64,000 nt of DNA from an uncultured Gammaproteobacteria bacterium (GCA_958295465.1 OY282353.1:372001-436000), one strand, 5' to 3'. Positions 15,742 through 28,219 are shown, numbered from the stretch's first letter. Notes: a model not told the origin generated them from the sequence alone. Translations and numbers: made by a program.

Positions 15742-17340
15742 ATGACGAAGAAACAGATCGAACTTCAGCGCGTGCTCGACGACAAGAGCCTGACCAGACG
15801 TGAGTTTCTCGGGTACACGAGCGCAATGGGGCTGTCCGTGGCGGCGGCGGGCGCCCTGTGGTCCGGACGCGCGCTGGCCGACACGCCCAGACGCGGCGGC
15901 CATATGCGCTGCGGCCTGAACGACGCGAACACGATCGACTCGCTCGACTCCACCCAGTACACCGCGACGACGATGATCTCCATCAGCCGGGCCATCCGGG
16001 ACAGCATCGTCGACGTCGGCGCCGACGGCCTGCCGACCCCGAACCTTGCGGAAAGCTGGGAAGCCACCCCCGACGCCAAGGTCTGGCGCTTCAGGATCCG
16101 CAAGGGCGTCGAGTTCTCGAACGGGAAGACCCTGACCACGGAAGACGTCGTCAACTCCCTCAACGTGCACCGCGGCGAGGACACCAAGTCCGCGGCCAAG
16201 GGCGTGTTCGCCGGGATCAGCGACGTTCGGGTCGAGGGCGACGATACCGTCGTCGTGGAAGTGACCGACGCCAATGCCGACCTGCCCTTCCTGTTCACCG
16301 ATTACCACTTCAGCGTCGTTCCGACGGTGGACGGCAAGGCCGACCTGCACTCACCCCACGGAACCGGTTGCTACCTGCTGCGCGAGTTCAATCCGGGTGT
16401 GCGCACGGCCCTGGAGAAGAACCCGAACGCCTGGCAGGGGAACGAGCTCGGCTTCGCGGACTCGGTCGAGATCCTCGCGATCCTCGACGACACGTCGCGG
16501 GTGAATGCGCTCGTCAGCGGCTCCGTCGACGTGATCAACCGTCCCGACCTGAAGACCATTGAGCGGCTGAAGCGCGTCAAGGGCATGCAGATCGTCGACG
16601 TACCGAGCAACCTCGCCTTCACGCATCCGATGCGCATCAACGTGCCGCCGTTCGACAACAACGACTTCCGGCTGGCGCTGAAGTATGCGACACCGCGCCA
16701 GGAATTCGTCGACAAGATCATCTTCGGCTACGGCACGATCGGCAACGATCAGCCGCTCGGTCCGCAGTTCCCGAGCTACGACCCGGACCTGAAGGTGTCC
16801 TACGATCTCGACAAGGCGAAGCACCATCTCAAGAAGGCGGGGCTCGAAGGCGCGAAGTTCGACATGAGCACATCCGACACCGCGTACGGCGGCGCGGTGC
16901 TCGCATCGCAGTTGTTCGCCGAGCACTGGCAGAAGATCGGCCTGCAGCCGAACATCGTGCGCGAGCCCAAGGACGGCTACTGGAGCGAGGTCTGGAACAA
17001 GAAGCCGTTCTGCAGTTGCTACTGGGGACCCCGCCCGGTGGAGGACCTGATCCTGTCCATCGCATACCTTTCCGATTCGCCATGGAACGACACGCTGATC
17101 AACATTCCGCGCGTGGACGAGCTGGTGGTCAAGGCCCGCGGCGAGCTCGACCAGGGGAAGCGCAGCGAGATGTACCGGGAGGTCCAGCAGCTCATCAGCG
17201 CGCAGGGCGGAACGATCATCCCTGCCTTCGGCAGCGACGTCGCGGCGGTCAACGCCAAGGTCGGCGTGCCGTCGAAGATTGGCGGCGGCTGGGAGATGGA
17301 CGGCGGCCACTTCGTCAAGCGCTGGTGGATGACGGGCTGA
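15742..17340 (+). CDS. Tat-exported ABC transporter substrate-binding protein, family 5 (peptide/opine type)
   Basis: The protein has 532 residues from ATG 15742, with ribosome site GGGAGAAG. The N-terminal twin-arginine signal is SLTRREFLGY followed by a hydrophobic stretch, with a cut likely near RALADTP. The mature protein has the DppA/OppA layout: LAESWEATPDAKVWRFRIRK near residue 100, the FTDYHFSVVPTVDG region, and ARGELDQGKRSEMYREVQQL near the end. Family 5 proteins bind peptides, opines, nickel or sugars. No matching permease genes are present beside it, so the partner must lie elsewhere. A strong terminator follows. Use of Tat rather than Sec for this family is known but less common. 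Confidence 0.88.
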   Translation: MTKKQIELQRVLDDKSLTRREFLGYTSAMGLSVAAAGALWSGRALADTPRRGGHMRCGLNDANTIDSLDSTQYTATTMISISRAIRDSIVDVGADGLPTPNLAESWEATPDAKVWRFRIRKGVEFSNGKTLTTEDVVNSLNVHRGEDTKSAAKGVFAGISDVRVEGDDTVVVEVTDANADLPFLFTDYHFSVVPTVDGKADLHSPHGTGCYLLREFNPGVRTALEKNPNAWQGNELGFADSVEILAILDDTSRVNALVSGSVDVINRPDLKTIERLKRVKGMQIVDVPSNLAFTHPMRINVPPFDNNDFRLALKYATPRQEFVDKIIFGYGTIGNDQPLGPQFPSYDPDLKVSYDLDKAKHHLKKAGLEGAKFDMSTSDTAYGGAVLASQLFAEHWQKIGLQPNIVREPKDGYWSEVWNKKPFCSCYWGPRPVEDLILSIAYLSDSPWNDTLINIPRVDELVVKARGELDQGKRSEMYREVQQLISAQGGTIIPAFGSDVAAVNAKVGVPSKIGGGWEMDGGHFVKRWWMTG

Positions 17341-17373
17341 CCTCACCGCCGGCAGGCATCGAACCATCGAATC

Positions 17374-17400
17374 GGGGCGGCACTGCCGCCCCTTTTTTTT
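17374..17400 (+). terminator. Rho-independent terminator
   Basis: A GC-rich hairpin, GGGGCGG-CACTG-CCGCCCC, is followed by eight T residues. It lies 33 bp beyond the binding-protein stop and faces the converging TauE/SafE gene. Confidence 0.9.
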
Positions 17401-17544
17401 GCGTCTTGCAGGCATCGCATCGGGCGGGAGCGGGCACCGCAGGCTCGTGCGGCGCGATCGATCTCGCGCCGGATCGTCGTCCGGACGTTCGACCCTGCCG
17501 GCCATCGCCGTCCTCGATGCATTGGAAGCGCTTCAGGCGACGTA

Positions 17545-18285
17545 TCACACCACCAGTCCGATCGTCGCGAGCCCGAGCAACAGCCAGAGGATCACTCGCC
17601 GGAATTCTCGCTCGGCGGTCCTGCGAAACCACCATGCGCCGGCACCGGCACCGGCCAGGTACGGGACCCCGACGAGGGCCGCACGCCACAGATCGCCCAT
17701 CGTGATGTGGCCGAGGATGACGTGCACGGCGATGAGGAAGAGCGCGAGAACGACGCTCCAGAACACGGCGTTGGCACGGCTCTCCGCTCCGGAGACGGGG
17801 AGCGCGAAGAAGAAGATCATGACCACCAGTGCAATGTAGGTCGCACCGAACACCACCCCCGCGAGCAGCCCCACCGCGACGTGGACCATGGGCGACGGTG
17901 GTGCGCGAAAGCGGCCCCCGAGCAGCATGACGGCGGCGCATACGGCCACCACGCCGGCGACCGCGCGTTTCATGATCACGGGGTCCGTCACGGTCAGGAG
18001 ATACACCCCGATCGGGAGCCCGAGCACCGAAGCGACGGCGACGATGGCGACGGTGCGGCGATTGAACTCGCGGGCGGTGCTCGGCAGAAGCAGCAGGTAC
18101 GAGACCGCGTCGATGACCATCACCTTGGTGAGCACCGAGAGCGGGTTGTACAACTGGGTGAGTACGAGCGCCATGGTCGCCGGCCCGCCGAACCCGCCGA
18201 ACCCGCGCACCACCCCCGCTACGAGCGCAACGGCGCCCACGAGCGCGATCGTCCCCGGCTCGTCGAGGGTCAGATCGGGCAGCAC
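17545..18285 (-). CDS. TauE/SafE family membrane transporter
   Basis: The protein has 246 residues and about seven or eight membrane helices. The N-terminal GVVRGFGGFGGPATMALVL matches the first conserved repeat of the TauE/SafE family (GxxGxGGG-like, then the P). A second, weaker repeat lies near LLAGVVFGATYIALVVMIFF. The family exports sulphite or organosulphonates, or acts in uptake, in the inner membrane. It precedes the exporter-free tail of the region and is 45 bp beyond the phosphotransferase stop in the same direction, so it may be co-transcribed with it. Confidence 0.8.
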   Translation of the reverse strand: MLPDLTLDEPGTIALVGAVALVAGVVRGFGGFGGPATMALVLTQLYNPLSVLTKVMVIDAVSYLLLLPSTAREFNRRTVAIVAVASVLGLPIGVYLLTVTDPVIMKRAVAGVVAVCAAVMLLGGRFRAPPSPMVHVAVGLLAGVVFGATYIALVVMIFFFALPVSGAESRANAVFWSVVLALFLIAVHVILGHITMGDLWRAALVGVPYLAGAGAGAWWFRRTAEREFRRVILWLLLGLATIGLVV

Positions 18286-18330
18286 GGAGCGTGCTCCGGA
18301 CGGCCGGCGACGGCGTCGCGGGACACGCGG

Positions 18331-19377
18331 TCAGTCCCGCCGCCGGTCGATGATCGAGAGAGCGAGGTCGAGAAGTCCGTCGGCGACGCCGCCGAAGCGA
18401 GCGAACTCCGGACTCGTGCGGGTCCCGCGCCGGTAGAGGTTGAAGAGCTGGCGGAACACGATCGCCAGCCGGAACACGGACAACACCCGGTAGAAACGGA
18501 AATTTCCCGTATCGATACCCGATCGCCGCGCATAGCCGTCGAGGATCTCGGCGCGGCTCGGAAAACCGGGCGCGGCGCTCGGCATTTGCCGAAGCGCGTG
18601 CATGACGGGGGGGTCGTCGGGCTCGGTCCAGTAGCTCAACAGGATCGCGAGGTCGTAGAGCGGACACCCTCGTGTGCACATGTCCCAATCGACCACCGCG
18701 ACCGGGGTGAAACGTTCGGGGTCGAGGATCACGTTGTCGAGCTTGAAGTCGTTGTGCACGAGGGCCACCGCGCGTTCGGGCTCGATGTGCGCCTCCAGCC
18801 ACGCGACGATGCGCCGGACCGGATCACCCGGTTGCCCGTCACAGGCAAGATGCGCGCGCTTCGACCAGCCCGCGACCTGGCGGGCGAGGAACCCCTTGGG
18901 GCGGCCGAGGGTGTCGAGGCCGACGGCCGCGGGCTCGACCCGGTGCAGGCCGGCCAGCGCGTCCAGGAGATCGCCGGCGATTCGCGCCGCGTGGCCGGCC
19001 CGGCCGGCGAGAGCCGGTGGAAGCTCGGCCCCGATGACGATCCCGGGACGGTACTCCATGAGGAAGAAGGGAGCGCCGAGGACCGAGTCGTCCTCGCACA
19101 GATGGAATGCCCGCGGCGCAAGGGGGAATTCGCGCCAGAGCCGCGAGAGCACCCGGTACTCGCGAACCATGTCGTGGGCGCCGGGGGGCAAGGGTCCCGG
19201 CGGCGGCCGGCGCAGAACGCAGGGCGTCCCGTCCACCTCGAGGAGATAGTTGAAGTTGGCGAAGCCGGACGCGAACCGGCGCGGAGGCGTATCCGGAGCA
19301 AGCCGGCGCCCTTGGGCCTCCAGATACCCCGCGAGGCGCGGCCAGTCCTGGGCAATGGCGTCGGTGCGGAAGGTCAT
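18331..19377 (-). CDS. Phosphotransferase family protein (APH/ACAD10-like kinase)
   Basis: The protein has 348 residues from ATG 19377 (MTFRTD). The frame is open to 19443, but the added residues are not family-like and the upstream stretch contains a tandem repeat. Kinase landmarks are FASGFANFNYLLEVDG (nucleotide loop), VLRRPPPG (Lys replaced by Arg in this subfamily), HNDFKLDNVI (catalytic Asp) and VAVVDWDMCTRGCPLYDL (metal Asp). This APH subfamily often works with acyl-CoA dehydrogenases in fatty or hydroxy-acid oxidation. No such gene is beside it. Confidence 0.85.
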   Translation of the reverse strand: MTFRTDAIAQDWPRLAGYLEAQGRRLAPDTPPRRFASGFANFNYLLEVDGTPCVLRRPPPGPLPPGAHDMVREYRVLSRLWREFPLAPRAFHLCEDDSVLGAPFFLMEYRPGIVIGAELPPALAGRAGHAARIAGDLLDALAGLHRVEPAAVGLDTLGRPKGFLARQVAGWSKRAHLACDGQPGDPVRRIVAWLEAHIEPERAVALVHNDFKLDNVILDPERFTPVAVVDWDMCTRGCPLYDLAILLSYWTEPDDPPVMHALRQMPSAAPGFPSRAEILDGYARRSGIDTGNFRFYRVLSVFRLAIVFRQLFNLYRRGTRTSPEFARFGGVADGLLDLALSIIDRRRD

Positions 19378-19440
19378 CTCGATCGCGTATCGGTCAGGCC
19401 GGCTTGCAGCACGCATCGTCCCCGGGAGCGGCGGCACCTT

Positions 19441-19560
19441 CACATACCGGGCGGCGCGCTCTGCGAGCTTCGCCCCGGCAGGCGGATGGCCTCGCGGAGT
19501 GCTCCGTCCATCACGTACCGGGCGGCGTGCTCTCCGGAGCTTCGGCGCATGGCCTCGATT
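19441..19560. repeat. Short degenerate tandem repeat in a gene-free gap
   Basis: The block at 19441-19500 (CACATACCGGGCGGCGCGCT, then GAGCTTCG and GGATGGCCTCG) recurs at 19510-19560 (CACGTACCGGGCGGCGTGCT, then GAGCTTCG and GCATGGCCTCG). The parent gene is not clear. It lies in the 302-bp gap 19378-19679, which holds no recognisable gene. Confidence 0.6.
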
Positions 19561-19679
19561 GCTCGGACGCGGGCGCCCAGGACACCCGGAGGCCGGCCCT
19601 CGCTTCCGTGGGGGATCCGTTTCGAGACGGCGGACCCCGAAGCTCGACCCGATGAAGGAAACGTCCGGGAAGCTGCCAT

Positions 19680-19976
19680 TCAGGCGCGCGAGGCTCGGAA
19701 CACCCGCTCGCCCTGCTCGTCGATGATCTTGCGGGCCTTGCTGACGGACAAGGCAATCGCGGCCTCGCGCGAGGTCGACGTATCGGCGCGAATGAAGTGG
19801 ACCTCCTTCTCCTCACCATCGATGAGCTTGCGGATGCGCCCTTCGGTCGACCAGCCACCGCTCGCCTTGCGCGGCGTCGCCACGATGATGAAGCCTTCAT
19901 GCTCCACCGGGTCCGCGGGCTCGGGCTCCCGGTCGTCCGCCCCGCCTCCGAGCACCTTCTTCAGAAACCCCAGCAT
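19680..19976 (-). CDS. HlyU family protein
   Basis: The protein has 98 residues from ATG 19976, with ribosome site GAGGAGCGGAAAG. The landmark segments EHEGFIIVATPRKASGGWST and GRIRKLIDGEEKEVHFIRAD match the HlyU family, named from the Vibrio haemolysin activator. Residues SREAAIALSVSKARKIIDE form the C-terminal helix. Most members outside Vibrio are of unknown role and are not proven regulators. Confidence 0.75.
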   Translation of the reverse strand: MLGFLKKVLGGGADDREPEPADPVEHEGFIIVATPRKASGGWSTEGRIRKLIDGEEKEVHFIRADTSTSREAAIALSVSKARKIIDEQGERVFRASRA

Positions 19977-20210
19977 CTTTCCGCTCCTCGATTCGATCAT
20001 GCTTCCATTGTCGGCGGCGGCGGCAGCCGGATGCGAGCACCGGAGTCGGCCTGCTCGTGGCCGGGGCTGATTCGCCTGTCCCCGCCAGCCGCCGCCGATC
20101 TCGCCGGCCTGCCCGTCGAGCGCCCGGAAGTCGTAGCGGACTCCCACCGGACGTAGCCGGAATGCCCGCCACGGGGGGCATTGGACACCCGCCGATCGGA
20201 TGCGGCCACG

Positions 20211-21200
20211 TTACCCGGGCCGGCGATCCGCCGCGACGAGGCCCATGGTGTCGAGCCAGGGGCGCACCTCCGCCCCGTCCAGCATCCCACGGGCCCGGAG
20301 CTCGCGGTGACACGCCGGGAGGTTGTAATGGGGGATCGCCGGATAGAGGTGATGCTCGACGTGATAGTTCACGTGGTGGGGAAACAGCAGCCAGCGCGCC
20401 CACCACGGCGCGTGGTTGGTGCGCGCAGCGGTCAGCGGAGAGCCGAGATCGGTGACCGCGCCATGCTCGCACACCGCGCGCAGGCGAAGAATGGCCTGCA
20501 GCACCGTCACCGCCGGGAGCACCCAGAGCACCAGGTACTCCACCCCGAGTCCGGACGCAAAGGCGACGGCAGGCGCTGCGGCGTGGAACGCCACCACCAG
20601 CCAGCGGTCCCGGCGAGCGTCACGCTTGAGCCTCGGGGCGGTGTCGTCGAGGGGGCGGGCCGCGACCCCGGTCTCGTCGTTGATGGCCGGCGCTCCGAAG
20701 AAGTATGCGTAGGTCTTCGGCGCAGTCAGGCCGGCGAGGTCGCGGCCGAGTTTGCGGAGCAGGTAGATACGACCGCGAGGGTAGCCGCCGTGCAGCGCGA
20801 TATCGGGATCGCGCGGCTCGTAGAGATGGTTGTGATGCAGGCGGTGCACGACACGATACGTGCACATGGAGACGCCGGCCGCGACCGCGACGCAGCGGCC
20901 CACCAGATCGTTGAGCCACCGCGTCCGGTAGAGACGATAGTGCGCCGCATCGTGGGCGAGCACGAAGCAGGCGTGCTGCTGCGTCGCGATCACGATGACG
21001 GCGGGAATGACCGTCCACGGCGCCCACCACGTCAACGCGGCCGCAATCGTCGCGGCGGCGACCGCCAGGGTGGTCAGCACCGAGAGCGTCGATCGCACCG
21101 GATCGAGGCGGGTGAGCTCACGCAGCGCCTCGGGCGGGAGCGCGCGGCGCGTGCGCGTATCGTTGCGAAACTCCTCGCCGTTCGCGATCGATTCGGACAT
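20211..21200 (-). CDS. Fatty acid desaturase family protein
   Basis: The protein has 329 residues from ATG 21200 (MSESIANGEE). The three histidine boxes of the di-iron desaturase family are present: HDAAH, then HRLHHNH, then NYHVEHH. Four membrane segments fit the family (for example LSVLTTLAVAAATIAAALTW). Enzymes of this group introduce double bonds in membrane lipids, or hydroxylate or desaturate carotenoids and sphingolipids. I cannot choose between these. The gap 19977-20210 downstream shows no gene. Confidence 0.85.
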   Translation of the reverse strand: MSESIANGEEFRNDTRTRRALPPEALRELTRLDPVRSTLSVLTTLAVAAATIAAALTWWAPWTVIPAVIVIATQQHACFVLAHDAAHYRLYRTRWLNDLVGRCVAVAAGVSMCTYRVVHRLHHNHLYEPRDPDIALHGGYPRGRIYLLRKLGRDLAGLTAPKTYAYFFGAPAINDETGVAARPLDDTAPRLKRDARRDRWLVVAFHAAAPAVAFASGLGVEYLVLWVLPAVTVLQAILRLRAVCEHGAVTDLGSPLTAARTNHAPWWARWLLFPHHVNYHVEHHLYPAIPHYNLPACHRELRARGMLDGAEVRPWLDTMGLVAADRRPG

Positions 21201-21415
21201 GGGGCCTGCCGTGCCGTGTATCGTTTGGAACACGTGCGCGGGGAAGTGTAGCCTGCCATGCCCACGGACTCGAATCCCGCGCGCGCCATGTCCTGTCTCC
21301 ACCTCGTCCGCATCCGACTGCACGTGCGTCTCGGGATCATGCGCGTCTCGGGATCCGGATTGATCGGTGGCCGGGAGGGATGCTCGGTGATGGACCTCGC
21401 ATCGGCAGCAGCCCC

Positions 21416-22207
21416 ATGACCGAATCGGTCGGGCGGGACCTCGTCGAGTTCGCGCACGTCCTCGCCGATGCGGCCGGCGAGATCGTGCGCACCGCCGCGC
21501 GCGCTCCCCGGGTCGCGCACCGCAAGGCGGATGCATCGCCGGTCACCGAGGCCGATCAGGCGGTGGAGAGCCGGCTACGCGAGATGATCGGCGCGAGGTT
21601 TCCAGGCCACGGCGTCATCGGCGAGGAATTCGGCGACGACCGGCGGGACGCCGAGCACGTCTGGGTGCTCGACCCCATCGACGGCACCAAGGCGTTCATG
21701 GCGGGGTTGCCGGTGTACGGCACCCTGATCGGGCTCGCCCGCGGTGGCCGGCCCGTCCTCGGCGTCGTCGAGCAACCCGTCACCCGTGAACGCTGGACAG
21801 GCGTCGACGGCGACGGGACCCGTTACAACGGCGAGCGCGTCCGCACCGGGAGATGCGAGCGGCTAGACGCCGCCCTGGTCTGCACCACTTCGTCCGAATA
21901 CTACGAAGGCGAGGATGCGTGCGCCTACCGGCGCATCGTCGCCGGCTCGCGATGGATGGTGTACGGCGGGAATTGCCACGGGTTCGCGCAGCTTGCCGGC
22001 GGCTTCGTGGACCTCGCGCTGGAGACGCGGGTCGGCGTATACGACTACTGTGCGCTGGTCCCGGTGGTCGAGAACGCCGGCGGGGTGATGACCGGGTGGC
22101 GAGGCGAGCCTCTGACCCTCGAGCCGGCGGCCGGCGGCAGGATCCTGGCGGCCGGCAACCGGACCCTGCACGAAGCCGCGATGGCCTGTCTGGCCGGCGA
22201 AGGTTGA
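21416..22207 (+). CDS. Inositol monophosphatase family phosphatase (HisN/SuhB-like)
   Basis: The protein has 263 residues. An in-frame ATG at 21380 is also possible, but it lies too close to its GGGAGGG stretch. Metal-site motifs are IGEEFG (Glu70, Glu71) and LDPIDGTKAF (Asp86, Asp89), and the late Asp is in VGVYDYCALVPVVENAGG. The phosphatase acts on inositol-1-phosphate, histidinol phosphate or PAP-like substrates. The sequence YGGNCHGFAQLAGGFVDLAL resembles the HisN branch. No histidine genes are nearby. Confidence 0.82.
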   Translation: MTESVGRDLVEFAHVLADAAGEIVRTAARAPRVAHRKADASPVTEADQAVESRLREMIGARFPGHGVIGEEFGDDRRDAEHVWVLDPIDGTKAFMAGLPVYGTLIGLARGGRPVLGVVEQPVTRERWTGVDGDGTRYNGERVRTGRCERLDAALVCTTSSEYYEGEDACAYRRIVAGSRWMVYGGNCHGFAQLAGGFVDLALETRVGVYDYCALVPVVENAGGVMTGWRGEPLTLEPAAGGRILAAGNRTLHEAAMACLAGEG

Positions 22208-22413
22208 AGCGGCTCCATGCGCGGCCGCCGCCCCGGCACCCGGGTCTCCGCGCGGCAGCGTGCCGGATCCGAACGCCCGGTTCGGAACCACCGGGGTCGG
22301 CTCCGTCGGCGCGTACGCGGCGGCTACTGGCCTTGGAGCCGGTGGTGGTTTGAACGCGAGTGGACCCGCGCAGAGGACAGGACGCGGCTTGACAGGGTGG
22401 ACAAAGCAGGAGG

Positions 22414-22560
22414 CTGTCGAACAGCCACTTGTACTGTCTGCGCCACTGCCCGAGGGACCGACGACGACACAATCCCATGACGAAGACGAAGCCCACCGAG
22501 GTCAGTATCGGCGAGCGCCGCAAGCCGCACCCACAGGGGCGTCCAGGTTTCTTCAATCAT
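22414..22560 (+). mobile_element. Internal fragment of an integrase-type transposase gene
   Basis: The frame from 22414 reads LSNSHLYCLRHCPRDRRR, then TKTKPTEVSIGERRKPHPQG and RPGF. This matches the linker between helix-turn-helix and integrase core in the transposase family whose ends are found at 45067-45535 and 63920-64000. The fragment has no start, no catalytic D-D-E residues and runs out near 22560. The rest of the gap 22208-22780 shows nothing recognisable, except a TATACT-like box at 22721 ahead of the prenyl synthase. Confidence 0.65.
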
Positions 22561-22780
22561 CTGCGTCCCACTCGAATCGATCCCGACATCGCCCACGGGC
22601 TGGGTCACCCTCACCCGTTCAGGCTCACTTCCGTATGGGATTAGACTCGGAGCCGGTCCAACGCAGAGGCGCGCCCGACGCAGGCGGAAGCCTGGGCCCG
22701 GACCAAGCCGCCCCTTCGCGGCTATACTCGGCTTGAAACCGCTCGTGCCGTTGTCGATGACACCGACCATGCTTGCCGCC

Positions 22781-23767
22781 ATGCCGACGCCTGCGTTTGC
22801 GGACCTCGCCTCGATCCAGGCGCTCGTCGGCGACGATCTCGCGTCCGTCAACCGCACCATTCGAGCCCACCTCACCTCCGACGTCGCCCTTGTGAACCAA
22901 ATCGCCGAACGCATCATCGGCGGCGGGGGCAAGCGGCTGCGGCCGTTGCTGGTGCTGCTTGCCGCCCGTGCACTGGACCATGACGGCGACCGGCACATCG
23001 AGCTCGCGACAGTCGTCGAGTTCATCCATACCGCGACCCTGCTCCACGATGACGTCGTCGACGATTCGCAGCTCAGGCGCGGGCGCAGCACCGCGAACGC
23101 GCTGTTCGGAAACGAAGCGGCGGTGCTGGTCGGAGATTCACTCTATTCGCGCGCGTTCCAGATGATGGTGGCGGTCGGCGACATGCGGGTCATGCAGATC
23201 ATGGCCCGCACCACCAGCGAGATCGCCGACGGAGAGGTGCTCCAGCTTCTCAATCGCCACGACCCCGACACCACGGAGGCGCGCTATCTGGAGGTCATCC
23301 ACCGTAAGACCGCGATCCTGTTCGAGGCCGCCGCACGGCTTGGAGCGGTTTGTGCGAATGCCACGCTGCGGCACGAAGACGCGATGGCACGATTCGGCCG
23401 CCATCTCGGTATCGCATATCAGCTCGTCGACGACATGCTCGACTATCGGGGACGGACCGGCGAGATCGGCAAGAACGTGGGAGACGATCTCGCGGAAGGC
23501 AAGCCGACGCTGCCCTTCATCCATGCCCTGCGGGAGAGCGGCGGACACAATGCCCGGATCCTGCAAGAGGCGATCAGGACGAAGGGCCTCGCCGCCATCG
23601 ACGAGGTCATGGCGGCGGTTGAATCAGCCGGATCCATCGCCTACACTGCCAAGCTTGCCGCGGACGAGGTGGCGCTCGCGGGCGAGGCGCTCGGCGCGAT
23701 CCCGACCTCGCCCTACCGCGATGCCCTTGCCGGTCTCGCCGAGTTCACCACCAGCCGCAGCTACTGA
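22781..23767 (+). CDS. ispB: Polyprenyl diphosphate synthase (octaprenyl type)
   Basis: This trans-prenyltransferase makes the ubiquinone side chain. The two aspartate-rich motifs are LLHDDVVDDS (first) and LVDDMLDYRG (second), with GGGKRLRPLLVLL near the start and the EGKPTLPFIHAL segment after the second motif. I chose ATG 22781 (MPTPAFADLAS), because the next residues align with the start of E. coli IspB; in-frame ATGs at 22757 and 22769 also exist. That gives 328 residues. Residues near the first motif fit a long-chain enzyme. Ubiquinone genes also lie at 50.4-53.8 kb. Confidence 0.87.
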   Translation: MPTPAFADLASIQALVGDDLASVNRTIRAHLTSDVALVNQIAERIIGGGGKRLRPLLVLLAARALDHDGDRHIELATVVEFIHTATLLHDDVVDDSQLRRGRSTANALFGNEAAVLVGDSLYSRAFQMMVAVGDMRVMQIMARTTSEIADGEVLQLLNRHDPDTTEARYLEVIHRKTAILFEAAARLGAVCANATLRHEDAMARFGRHLGIAYQLVDDMLDYRGRTGEIGKNVGDDLAEGKPTLPFIHALRESGGHNARILQEAIRTKGLAAIDEVMAAVESAGSIAYTAKLAADEVALAGEALGAIPTSPYRDALAGLAEFTTSRSY

Positions 23768-23800
23768 CGTTGCGCACGCTCCCCGGGGACGGCGCATGCA

Positions 23801-23877
23801 CGGGGTGTAGCTCAGCCTGGTAGAGCACTGCCTTCGGGAGGCAGGGGCCGGAGGTTCAAATCCTCTCACCCCGACCA
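23801..23877 (+). tRNA. tRNA-Pro (anticodon CGG)
   Basis: The acceptor arms CGGGGTG and CACCCCG pair, CCA is encoded, and the D arm AGCTCAGCCTGGTAGAGC is standard. The anticodon stem CTGCC/GGCAG encloses loop TTCGGGA, giving anticodon CGG. The T arm is GGAGG-TTCAAAT-CCTCT. The gene lies 34 bp after ispB. Confidence 0.97.
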
Positions 23878-23993
23878 TCCGGGTTTCCGCCGTGATGCCC
23901 GGACGGACGGACGGACGGAGGAAGGTTCCGCCGCCGCTGGCGGGATTCGATCTTCGGATAGCGAGCCGGTATCGCGTTCCGGGAGACTCTCGC

Positions 23994-24383
23994 ATGAGCT
24001 ACGCCAGGAAATCGCTCGTGACCGGCGAACGCATCGTCTATGAAGCCCGGTTTCACTGGACCTCCAAGCTGGCCGCCGTCCTTTGCCTTCCGTTTGTAGT
24101 GGGACTGTTCATGTTGATCAGGATCTGGACCACCGAGATGGCCGTCACCAACCGTCGAATCATCTACAAGCGCGGCTGGATCGCCCTGGTGACCGACGAA
24201 ATAAACCTGAATCGGCTCGAAGAAGTGAACTTGAAGCAAAGTATCACCGGCCGACTGCTCGGATATGGCAAAGTGATCTGTCAGGGAACCGGAGTTGGCG
24301 AGATCGAGCTGCCGGCGATAGACGATCCGCTCCGTTTCAGGAAAGAATTGCAGGAGGCTCAGGTGCAGGCCGAGAGACGGTGA
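23994..24383 (+). CDS. PH domain-containing membrane protein (bPH2 type)
   Basis: The protein has 129 residues from ATG 23994, with ribosome site GGGAG. Residues 1-20 (MSYARKSLVTGERIVYEARF) match the start of YdbS-like bacterial PH proteins. A hydrophobic segment follows (KLAAVLCLPFVVGLFMLI). After it comes the beta-rich PH core with VTNRRIIYKRGWIAL and LNRLEEVNLKQSITGRLLGY. The protein is likely anchored in the inner membrane. Its role is unknown. Confidence 0.75.
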   Translation: MSYARKSLVTGERIVYEARFHWTSKLAAVLCLPFVVGLFMLIRIWTTEMAVTNRRIIYKRGWIALVTDEINLNRLEEVNLKQSITGRLLGYGKVICQGTGVGEIELPAIDDPLRFRKELQEAQVQAERR

Positions 24384-24508
24384 ACCTGTCTGGCGGACCG
24401 ACGGCCGGGAAACCCGCCAGGCCGCCACGCGACGGCCCCGAACTTCAAACCGGGCCACTACCGATCCTCAGCCCTGGGTCATCCATCCCCCGCCCTCCCC
24501 GTCCCTGA

Positions 24509-27318
<2,810 letters not shown>

Positions 27319-27426
27319 CGTGCTGCGCCGCCGGGCGCGTCGTCGTACACCTTCGGGTATCCCATGCTTCCTCGCCGCGATTTGAACGCCTTTCGCGTCT
27401 CAACGTAGCATTGCCCCGTGAATGCC

Positions 27427-28161
27427 ATGTCCGCCGTCCATCCGCTCGCTGCGCTGTCGTTGCTCTCGACCGCGGTGCTCTCGCCCGCGGTCCCGGCCCG
27501 GGACCTCCCGGAACGATTCGAGGCGACGTTCGTGCTCGAAGCGGCAGAGACGACGATCGCCCGGACCCGGTGGTCCCTCTCGCCGGCGACCGGCGGCAGG
27601 TACGTTTCCACGTCACGCACCGAGCCGGCCGGAGTGTTCGCGCTCATCAGCAACGACACCCGCGTCGAGCGAAGCGAGTGGACCTACGCGGGGGATTGGC
27701 TGCAACCGCTCGCATACCACTACGAGCAGACCGGCCGCAAGGCGCGCAGGATCGGCATCACGTTCGACTGGAAGGTGAACGTCGCCCGCCACGAGTCTCC
27801 CGACGGCACATGGAAGCTGCCGGTGCCGCCGGGCACCATGGACAAGTTCAACTACATCCTTGCCCTGATGCGCGATCTGGGCCGGGGCAACCGCCGCGTC
27901 GAGTACCCCATCGCCGACGGCGGCCGGCTCAGACGCTACGTGCTGACCGGCATCGGCGAGGAGCGGATCGAGACCGCGCTCGGGACGTTCGACACCATCG
28001 TGGTCCGGCGCAAACGCGAAAACAGCAAACGGCAGACGACACTGTGGTGCGCGCGTGAGCTGGGCTTCCTCCCGGTGAAGATCGTTCACCTGGAACGTGA
28101 TGGAAAGACCATCACCCTCCATATCGAATCGCTCGACGGCATCGAACGGCGCGAACCGTAG
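27427..28161 (+). CDS. DUF3108 family exported protein
   Basis: The protein has 244 residues from ATG 27427; GTG 27418 is an alternative start. A signal peptide ends near VLSPAVPA. The mature part is a beta-rich DUF3108 domain with TRWSLSPATGGRYVSTSRTE, the WLQPLAYHYEQTG region and IETALGTFDTIVVRRKREN followed by TTLWCARELGFLPVKIVHLE. Family members are periplasmic and of unknown function. It is divergent from waaA, which begins 108 bp away. Confidence 0.8.
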   Translation: MSAVHPLAALSLLSTAVLSPAVPARDLPERFEATFVLEAAETTIARTRWSLSPATGGRYVSTSRTEPAGVFALISNDTRVERSEWTYAGDWLQPLAYHYEQTGRKARRIGITFDWKVNVARHESPDGTWKLPVPPGTMDKFNYILALMRDLGRGNRRVEYPIADGGRLRRYVLTGIGEERIETALGTFDTIVVRRKRENSKRQTTLWCARELGFLPVKIVHLERDGKTITLHIESLDGIERREP

Positions 28162-28219
28162 CCCGGGCATCGGCCGCTCCCCCACCACCACTTTCGGTCC
28201 GATGAGAGAGCAGGCCGGC

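Noticed and set aside
17315..18802. A 495-codon minus-strand frame over the TauE/SafE and phosphotransferase genes
   Set aside because: No recognisable family, Arg-rich, and displaced by two overlapping real genes.
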